Assembly (NCBI GenBank): GCA_902778205.1 | Contig: CACYWX010000050.1 | Span: 1-12,565 of the forward strand | Length of the DNA: 12,565 nucleotides | Reading direction: 5' to 3' | From: an uncultured Ruminococcus sp. | GTDB taxonomy: Bacteria; Bacillota; Clostridia; Oscillospirales; CAG-272 | Shown here: piece by piece, positions 1 to 5,105 of the stretch | Position numbering within the stretch: the first letter of the stretch is position 1 | Layout: each line of letters opens with the position of its first letter | Notes under the pieces: model-generated | The model's database searches: none | Told to the model about the DNA's origin: nothing | What the model saw: the letters and a program-made list of their open reading frames with translations, nothing else | Position numbers and translations under genes: made by a program

Positions 1-200
1 CTATCCGGCGAACGGCAAACGAATATAAGGCATTTGCCGACTGCATAGTTCTTCTCGATCGAAACGATTTCGATTTCCGCCCTGTCTCCCGGGACAAGAC
101 CGGGAACGAACACCACCATGCCCTCATTCCGGACGATCCCCGCCCCCATTTCGTTCATTTCCGCGCAATCTGCCGTAAAAACCGTCCCGATCCGCTCCAT
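1..200 (-). CDS. TRAM-domain protein, probable RlmD/RumA-type 23S rRNA (uracil-5-)-methyltransferase, N-terminal part only
   Basis: The frame opens with ATG at 198-200 on the minus strand and is still open at the window edge after 66 codons, so only the N terminus is visible. An in-frame TAA lies upstream of this ATG with no other start between, which fixes the start. Residues about 1-60 look like a TRAM RNA-binding domain: a glycine-rich GAGIVR stretch, then VVFVPGLVPGD, then an IVSIEKNYAVGK strand, and SPDR just before the edge. TRAM at the extreme N terminus followed by a SPDR-like link is typical of the RlmD/RumA family, which methylates uridine in 23S rRNA with S-adenosylmethionine. The catalytic domain is outside the window, so the enzyme assignment is inference; MiaB-type proteins also have TRAM, but at the C terminus. 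The gene diverges from the DUF3343 pair. Confidence 0.72.
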   Translation of the reverse strand, partial: MERIGTVFTADCAEMNEMGAGIVRNEGMVVFVPGLVPGDRAEIEIVSIEKNYAVGKCLIFVCRSPD

Positions 201-226
201 ATCCCCATACCCGCGTTTTTTCTTCC

Positions 227-255
227 ATTATAGCGCATTCCGCGCCTCTTGTCAA
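227..255 (-). promoter_or_regulatory. Consensus sigma-A promoter for the TRAM-domain gene
   Basis: Read on the minus strand, a perfect TTGACA (complement of 250-255) is followed after exactly 17 nt by a perfect TATAAT (complement of 227-232). Transcription would start near 220, giving a leader of about 20 nt before the ATG at 200. No comparable plus-strand promoter for the gene at 365 was found in this intergenic stretch; a TTGTCA at 249-254 has only a poor -10 match. Confidence 0.85.
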
Positions 256-364
256 TCACGCCGGTTCCACATTTGCTGAAGCGGTTCTCAGACAGCCCCT
301 CACCGGGAGACAGGGGCATGCATATGCTGGAGGTGAGTCTGGAAAGAAAAAGGAAGGAACCCAT

Positions 365-592
365 ATGCAGGATTGCATCATTACCGTTAAAAGCAGAACC
401 GCCGCCGAACGGGGCAGACGGAGTTATCCGCAGTCCGGCGCGACAGTCGTTTCGCTGGATCCCGGCGTGACCCGGCACGGATGCTCCTTCGGCCTGAGAC
501 TGCCGTGCCGGAACGTCGGAAGGATGAAGGCCGAGCTGGACCGGATGGGGATCCCCTACGGGGAAGTGATCGGAGGGTACGGAGCGGGATGA
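365..592 (+). CDS. DUF3343 protein (putative Se/S carrier-like)
   Basis: A 75-aa soluble protein. The AAGGAAGGA just upstream (about 350-358) is a good ribosome binding site for the ATG at 365. The sequence fits the DUF3343 family (Pfam: putative Se/S carrier protein-like): an N-terminal strand IITVKS, a central HGCSFGL segment with the conserved cysteine (about residue 39), and a C-terminal RMKAELDRMGIPYGEV helix and strand. In many Firmicutes this small protein is encoded beside a class V aminotransferase of the EF2568 type and is suspected of carrying activated sulfur or selenium on its cysteine. That arrangement is seen here: its TGA at 590-592 overlaps the ATG at 589-591 of the next gene, so the two are translationally coupled. 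No selD, selA or molybdenum hydroxylase gene is in the window, so a selenium role is not demonstrated. Confidence 0.8.
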   Translation: MQDCIITVKSRTAAERGRRSYPQSGATVVSLDPGVTRHGCSFGLRLPCRNVGRMKAELDRMGIPYGEVIGGYGAG

Positions 593-1719
593 GCATCGTC
601 TACCTTGACCACGCTGCAACCGCATGGCCGAAGCCGGAGCCTGTTTTGAGAGCCGCCGTGGAGGCCATGCGCCGCGCGGGAGGAAATCCGGGCCGGGGCG
701 CGCATCCCCTGTCGGACGCCGCCGCTGAGCTCTTGTATACGGCCCGGGAGGAGGCGGCGGATTTCTTCGGCGGAACCCCGGAACGCACCGTTTTCACCCC
801 CGGGGCCACCTATTCCCTGAACACCGCCATCCGCGGCATGGTAAAGCCCGGGGACCACATCCTCTATGACAATTTCGCCCACAACGCCGTTCTGAGACCG
901 GTCCTGGCCCTGAAGAAAGCCGGAATCTGTACGGCGGATCCCTACGATGCGTCCCGGGGAGACGAGGCGCTGTTCGCGTCCCTGGAGAAGGCACTGACTC
1001 CCCGGACCCGCATGGTGATCGCCACGCACCGGTCCAACGTCTGCCCCCGCTGTCTGCCCGTCCGGGAGATCGGTCGGTTCTGCCGGGAACACGGGCTGCT
1101 GTTCGTGGCGGACGCGGCTCAGAGCGCTGGGCACGATCCCATCTCAGTGGAGGAGGACGGGATCGATGCCCTGTGCATGCCCGGCCACAAGGGTCTTTTG
1201 GGTCTGCCCGGATGCGGACTCCTGCTCCTCAGCCGGGAAGCCCGGTGCGATCCCCTCATCTACGGCGGCGCGGGGATCCTGTCGGAGGAGCCCGGAATGC
1301 CGGAGGAGCTGCCCGAAAGGCTCGAGCCAGGGACTCTGCCGCTTGCCTCCATCGCGTCGGTGCTGGCGGGGATCCGTCTGGTCCGGCGTCTGGGCCTCGA
1401 TGAGATCCGGGAGCGGGAGGAGAAGCTGTCGCGCCTGTTCGTCTCGGGCCTCGGGAAGGCAGGGCGGTACCGGACGGTGGGGGACACCCGGGGATCCGTG
1501 GTCAGCCTCCTGCACGAACGGCTCTCCCCTGCCTGGATCGGCGCGCTGCTGGGAGAGCGCGGGATCTGCGTGAGAACGGGCTTCCACTGCGCTCCCCTGG
1601 CGCATAAGACCCTGGGAACCGCGGAAAACGGGACCGTCCGCGTCAGCTTTTCCTTCTCGAATACCGCGGAAGATATTGAACGAATTCTGAATGTTCTGAA
1701 GGAGATTGATGAATTTTGA
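589..1719 (+). CDS. Cysteine desulfurase family protein (class V aminotransferase, EF2568-like)
   Basis: A 376-aa PLP enzyme of aminotransferase class V. It begins directly at the family's first strand (IVYLDHAATAWPKP), which matches the short-N-terminus subfamily known as EF2568-like. Visible landmarks are ATYSLN (about residue 80, cofactor phosphate region), VADAAQSAG with the PLP-binding aspartate, the Schiff-base lysine K201 in GHKGLLG, and the catalytic-loop cysteine C334 in RTGFHCAPLAH, followed by GTVRVSFSFSNT. The expected role is removal of sulfur (or selenium) from cysteine (or selenocysteine) and transfer to an acceptor, plausibly the DUF3343 protein encoded immediately upstream. 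The start was set at 589 rather than an in-frame ATG at 481, because 589 overlaps the upstream stop and gives the family's N terminus. Odd point: the usual HxSNVxGxxLP motif reads HRSNVCPRCLP, adding a CxxC at C152/C155. No terminator follows before the promoter at 1730. Confidence 0.88.
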   Translation: MSIVYLDHAATAWPKPEPVLRAAVEAMRRAGGNPGRGAHPLSDAAAELLYTAREEAADFFGGTPERTVFTPGATYSLNTAIRGMVKPGDHILYDNFAHNAVLRPVLALKKAGICTADPYDASRGDEALFASLEKALTPRTRMVIATHRSNVCPRCLPVREIGRFCREHGLLFVADAAQSAGHDPISVEEDGIDALCMPGHKGLLGLPGCGLLLLSREARCDPLIYGGAGILSEEPGMPEELPERLEPGTLPLASIASVLAGIRLVRRLGLDEIREREEKLSRLFVSGLGKAGRYRTVGDTRGSVVSLLHERLSPAWIGALLGERGICVRTGFHCAPLAHKTLGTAENGTVRVSFSFSNTAEDIERILNVLKEIDEF

Positions 1720-1729
1720 CCCGCCTGCC

Positions 1730-1758
1730 TTGACTTTGCCCCCGGAAGAAGGTATAAT
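1730..1758 (+). promoter_or_regulatory. Strong sigma-A promoter for the 108-aa gene
   Basis: TTGACT at 1730-1735 and TATAAT at 1753-1758 are separated by exactly 17 nt. The promoter begins 11 nt after the stop of the desulfurase gene. Transcription would start near 1765, about 38 nt ahead of the ATG at 1803. The ribosome binding site AAAGGA (1790-1795) lies at a good distance from that ATG. Confidence 0.85.
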
Positions 1759-1802
1759 ATAATAAGCTATATGTGTGAACTGTATTCAGAAAGGATTTTG
1801 TC

Positions 1803-2129
1803 ATGGCAGACTGGATTGTGGATAAAAACGACGTAAAATCGACGGTTGACGGTGACTTCATTCTCTACCGGAACCGCCCTCTGGTGCGGGAGGACAACGT
1901 GATCTGCTACGGGAACGTGTCCGATCCCTATATTATTCAGATGATCATCATGTCCGAGAAGGAATACAAGGGCAGAAAGGTGCCGGATCAGATCTACGTC
2001 CAGCTCCTCAGCACCGATACCTCCAAGCCCATGAGCGCCAGAGTCGAGAAGGACATCATGCGGTCCGGGCTCAGCGACGCGCTGGATATGAGCGTGGCCT
2101 GGCTGGACCGGTACAACGCCGTTTCCTGA
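1803..2129 (+). CDS. Conserved-looking hypothetical protein, 108 aa
   Basis: I do not recognise this protein as a named family. It is 108 residues, soluble, mixed alpha/beta, without signal peptide, membrane segment or cysteine cluster; its single cysteine (about residue 35) sits in VICYGNVSD. Notable segments are GDFILYRNRPLVRED, then a hydrophobic YIIQMIIMSEKEY strand, QIYVQLLSTDTS, and a C-terminal amphipathic helix ending in AWLDRYNAVS. The compact alternation of strands with a basic/acidic hinge suggests a small single-domain cytoplasmic protein. AAAGGA with a 7-nt spacer precedes the ATG. It has its own strong promoter (1730-1758) and a strong terminator (2161-2206), so it is probably monocistronic and well expressed. 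Coding is supported by good start signals and by base composition like its neighbours; function is unknown. Confidence 0.8.
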   Translation: MADWIVDKNDVKSTVDGDFILYRNRPLVREDNVICYGNVSDPYIIQMIIMSEKEYKGRKVPDQIYVQLLSTDTSKPMSARVEKDIMRSGLSDALDMSVAWLDRYNAVS

Positions 2130-2160
2130 CGCATCGCCGCGGCGAAAGACGAATGTCACC

Positions 2161-2206
2161 AAAGGAGACGCTTCCCGGAACCCCGGAACGGAGCGTCTCC
2201 TTTTTT
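2161..2206 (+). terminator. Rho-independent terminator of the 108-aa gene
   Basis: The arm AAAGGAGACGCT (2161-2172) pairs perfectly with AGCGTCTCCTTT (2192-2203). The right arm runs into six T's (2201-2206). The 12-bp stem has a 19-nt loop. It lies 32 nt after the stop at 2129. Confidence 0.9.
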
Positions 2207-2221
2207 CATGCCACGGAAAGG

Positions 2222-2260
2222 ATAGAAAACCGGCGCCTCCACACACGGAAGGGGCCGGTT
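2222..2260 (-). terminator. Probable terminator of the minus-strand ABC operon
   Basis: AACCGGC (2228-2234) and GCCGGTT (2254-2260) form a 7-bp stem. Inside it, CCTCC and GGAAGG can extend the pairing with one bulged base. On the minus strand the stem ends in TTTT, then C, T, A, T, so the U-tract is short. It lies about 40 nt beyond the stop of the ABC gene that ends at 2303. It faces the plus-strand terminator at 2161-2206, which closes off the two converging genes. Confidence 0.55.
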
Positions 2261-2302
2261 CTGTCTGTTCGATTGAGAATGATGCCGCAAGGCTCCGGGG
2301 AC

Positions 2303-4528
2303 TCAGGACGCGGGTCTGACCTGCTTCCTCGAGGGCATTTTCGACATCTGCCGCTGAGCCATGACGAGGCCGTAGTAGATGCCCTTCTGCCGCATGAGCT
2401 CCTCGTGGGTGCCCATCTCCGCCAGCTCGCCCTTGTCCAGCACCAGGATCCGGGTGGCGTTGCGGAGGGTGGACAGCCGGTGGGCGATGGCCAGGGTGGT
2501 CCGGTCCGCGATGAGCTTCTGCAGAGCGTCCTGGATCTGCTTCTCCGTCTCCGTATCCAGCGAAGCCGTGGCCTCGTCCAGAATCAGGATCCGCGGATTG
2601 TGGAGCAGGGCCCGGGCGATGGCCACCCGCTGACGTTCGCCTCCCGACAGGGTCTGGCCTCTCTCGCCCACCTTGGTGTTGTAGGCGTTGGGGAGCTTCA
2701 TGATAAAGCTGTGGGCGCCCGCGATCTTGGCGGCCGTGATGACCTCGTCCCGGGTGGCGTCCGGCTTGGCGTATGCGATGTTGTCGTAGATGGTGCCGGA
2801 GAACAGGAAGGTCTCCTGAAGCACCACGCCGATCTGGGACCGGAGGGATTCCTGGGAGATGTCCCGGATGTCGATGCCGTCGATCTTGATGGCGCCCTCG
2901 GACACGTCGTACATGCGCATGACCAGGCTGATGAGGGTGGACTTGCCCACGCCGGACTTGCCCACGATGCCGATCATCTCGCCGGGCTTGATCTCGGCGG
3001 AGATGTGCTTCAGCACGTACTGGGTCTTGTCGTAGCCGAAGGATACGTCCTCCAGGGTGATGGTGCCCTCGATCCGGTGGTCCACCGCGTTCTCCCGGTC
3101 CGCCACGTCCACGTCCTCGTCCAGCACGTCGAAGATCTTGACGATGGAGGTCATGGTGCGGGTAAGACGGCGGGGCAGCCAGGACAGCCAGCGCAGAGGT
3201 CCGTAAATGATGCTGACGTAGGCGGAGAACTGGCTCATTTCGCCGAGGGTCATCTCCCCGCCGATGATCTTCGTCCCCACATAGTACAGCAGGAAGTATT
3301 CGCCCACGCCCATGAGGAAGTTCAGAAACGGCTGGATCTTGGCGAAGAAGTGCTCCGTCAGGATGCGGGTGTCGCGCAGATCTCTTGAGACCTTGTCAAA
3401 CCGGGCGATCTCCCGTTTCTCCATGCCGAAGGCCTTGACGACCCGGATGCCGGAGAAGGTATCGTGAAGGATGGAGTTCTCCCGGGAATCCAGCTGCCAG
3501 CCCCGGTGGAACACGTGGCGCATGAAGCTGTGGAAGAGCCGGAAGCTCATCATGACGATGGGCGTCGGCACGATGATCATCAGGGCCAGCTTCCAGTTGT
3601 AGCTGAACAGATAGATGCCCACGGCCAGCAGGATGAAGATCTGTTCCACCATGGAGCCGAAGTCGTTGGCGATGAACCGGGACAGCTCCGCCGTGTCGCC
3701 CGAGACCCGGTTCATCAGCTCGCCGGAGGTCCGCTTGGAGATCCGCTGGATGGACATTTTCTGGATCTTGTCGAACACCATTTCGCGGAGCGTCACCGTG
3801 ATGCGGTTGGAGGCCCGGATCAGAAGCACGCTTCGGATCATGGACAGGCCCATGGTGACGATGTGCATTCCGAACATGGCCAGGATGACCATGACAAAGC
3901 CCGACAGCTTCGGCATGTCCGCTGCCTTGATGTAGTCGTCCACCAGGATCCGGTTGATCCGCGGGGGAATCAGGTTGGCCAGGGCGATCAGGAAATAGAA
4001 GACGATGGAGATGTAGATCAGGCCGTGATAGGGCTTTGCGATGGTCCAGAGCCGCGAGATGTACTGCTTCTTGTCCACGCAGTGCTCGCAGATGTTGGAG
4101 CCGGGCCGGAACTGCCGTCCGCACTTTGGGCAGCGGTGGTTGACCTCGGTCTCGTAGGCGTAGGAGATCTCCTTCCCCTCGAGGTAGCGGCCAATCTCCC
4201 GGGCTGCCGCGGCGTAGAGGTCCACGTACTGTCCGTCGGACCGGCAGAGGATGCTCCAGCGGTTCTCCCTGTCCCGGTATTCAATGAAGCAGCAGCCGAT
4301 CCCCTTGCGGAAGGCTGCCTCCGCGACGTCGGAGAGAGGGATCTCCCGCTTCTTTTCGCCGTCCTCAAAGACGAGAAGCCGGTCCTTCGTCAAAACCGCA
4401 ATCCCGTCCGTGTGGTCCCGTCGGGCGGTGGCGGTGAGGTTGTAGTCCACGGGGAGAAGAACGTCCTCCTCCCGAAGCGACGGATCCATGCGCAAAACGC
4501 GCTCCGTCAGCACAGTTCTGTTCTGCAT
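2303..4528 (-). CDS. ABC exporter half-transporter with N-terminal PH-like region and zinc ribbon (subunit 2)
   Basis: A 741-aa fused membrane/ATPase protein of the type IV exporter fold. Residues about 30-120 form a PH-like module (GIAVLTKDRLLVFEDG, IPLSDV, then a helix AAAAREIGRYLEG). A four-cysteine zinc ribbon follows (C133, C136, C147, C150). About six membrane spans lie between residues 168 and 450. The ATPase carries Walker A GKSGVGKS (523-530), Q-loop Q571, signature LSGGE (627-631), Walker B ending D651-E652 and switch H683, so it looks catalytically intact. Ordinary exporters are near 580 aa; the extra 160 are all N-terminal. GGAGGTGA stands just before the ATG. It is the last gene of a three-gene operon, 14 nt after the DUF1854 gene, and probably dimerises with the 775-aa subunit. 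The substrate is unknown; generic labels such as multidrug exporter would be guesses. Confidence 0.93.
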   Translation of the reverse strand: MQNRTVLTERVLRMDPSLREEDVLLPVDYNLTATARRDHTDGIAVLTKDRLLVFEDGEKKREIPLSDVAEAAFRKGIGCCFIEYRDRENRWSILCRSDGQYVDLYAAAAREIGRYLEGKEISYAYETEVNHRCPKCGRQFRPGSNICEHCVDKKQYISRLWTIAKPYHGLIYISIVFYFLIALANLIPPRINRILVDDYIKAADMPKLSGFVMVILAMFGMHIVTMGLSMIRSVLLIRASNRITVTLREMVFDKIQKMSIQRISKRTSGELMNRVSGDTAELSRFIANDFGSMVEQIFILLAVGIYLFSYNWKLALMIIVPTPIVMMSFRLFHSFMRHVFHRGWQLDSRENSILHDTFSGIRVVKAFGMEKREIARFDKVSRDLRDTRILTEHFFAKIQPFLNFLMGVGEYFLLYYVGTKIIGGEMTLGEMSQFSAYVSIIYGPLRWLSWLPRRLTRTMTSIVKIFDVLDEDVDVADRENAVDHRIEGTITLEDVSFGYDKTQYVLKHISAEIKPGEMIGIVGKSGVGKSTLISLVMRMYDVSEGAIKIDGIDIRDISQESLRSQIGVVLQETFLFSGTIYDNIAYAKPDATRDEVITAAKIAGAHSFIMKLPNAYNTKVGERGQTLSGGERQRVAIARALLHNPRILILDEATASLDTETEKQIQDALQKLIADRTTLAIAHRLSTLRNATRILVLDKGELAEMGTHEELMRQKGIYYGLVMAQRQMSKMPSRKQVRPAS

Positions 4529-4542
4529 GCGTCACCTCCGCA

Positions 4543-5094
4543 TCAGAGAAAGAGCTCGATCTTCTTGAAGCTCCGGCGGTCCAGAGCCTCCAGATCCGGG
4601 ATTTCAAACCGGTTTCCGTCGATGTCGTTGACGAAGATCCGGGTGCCGCCCACCTTCAGCAGGCTGGAGAAGGTGTCACGGCAGGTAAATTCGATCTCCC
4701 CCTCGTCCGTTCTCACCTTCCAGTAGGAATACCCGAATTTGTCCTTGACGGAGAGGATCTGCCGGATCACGGGGGTGTAGTACTTCCGGTCCAGCTCGGC
4801 CCTCAGCATCGCCGCGTTTTCCTCACCCAGGGCGTCGATCTCCTGGATGATGCCGATCTCCTTTGAGTCGCCGTCCAGAACGGAGATGTAGGCGTAGGGG
4901 AAGTCGAAGGGGAAGGCCCGGTGCAGGAAGATCCGGTCGTAGGTCTTCTCCTCCGTGGTTCCTTCGTCGTCCGGAAGCGACGCGGTCATCCGGATGAAGT
5001 CCCCGTTCTTTTCGAACTTCGCGTTGTCCTTCGTGATATACCGGACGGCGACCACTTCCTTCAGCGCCGTTTTTTCGTTTGTCTTTTCAGCCAT
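4543..5094 (-). CDS. DUF1854 protein, ABC exporter partner
   Basis: A 183-aa soluble protein. Residues about 58-183 fit DUF1854: RAFPFDFPYAYISVLD, then a KEIGIIQEIDAL strand, RKYYTPVIRQILSVKD, a YWKVRTDEGEIEF hairpin, and the closing NDIDGNRFEIPDLEALDRRS motif. In Pfam this domain occurs fused to the C terminus of ABC transporter proteins and was suggested to bind ligand. From memory, some DUF1854 genes beside such transporters are annotated with cyanophycin metabolism in proteobacteria; no cyanophycin gene is present here. The gene sits between two ABC half-exporters, 11 nt after the first and 14 nt before the second, so it is very likely a cytoplasmic subunit or accessory of that exporter. 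GGAGG at 5100-5104 (complement) supports the start. The N-terminal 20 residues are lysine-rich and probably flexible. Confidence 0.88.
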   Translation of the reverse strand: MAEKTNEKTALKEVVAVRYITKDNAKFEKNGDFIRMTASLPDDEGTTEEKTYDRIFLHRAFPFDFPYAYISVLDGDSKEIGIIQEIDALGEENAAMLRAELDRKYYTPVIRQILSVKDKFGYSYWKVRTDEGEIEFTCRDTFSSLLKVGGTRIFVNDIDGNRFEIPDLEALDRRSFKKIELFL

Positions 5095-5105
5095 GTCCGC
5101 CTCCG

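Noticed and set aside
80..315. A 13-bp inverted repeat (CCCTGTCTCCCGG at 80-92 and its complement at 303-315).
   Set aside because: About one such pair is expected by chance in a sequence of this size, and one copy lies within coding sequence.
295..317. A 6-bp stem (GCCCCT/AGGGGC) upstream of the DUF3343 gene.
   Set aside because: It is short, has no T-tract, and matches no regulatory element I can name; likely chance.
249..470. A 73-codon plus-strand frame overlapping the start of the DUF3343 gene.
   Set aside because: It overlaps the minus-strand promoter and the DUF3343 gene in another frame, and no ribosome site precedes it.
481..588. An upstream in-frame ATG at 481 extending the cysteine desulfurase by 36 codons.
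   Set aside because: The extension overlaps the DUF3343 gene, has no similarity to the family, and ATG 589 starts exactly at the family's first strand with a stop/start overlap.
2134..2145. A perfect 12-bp palindrome TCGCCGCGGCGA just after the stop of the 108-aa gene.
   Set aside because: GC-rich palindromes of this length occur by chance here. It is not near a promoter, and the adjacent terminator does not need it.
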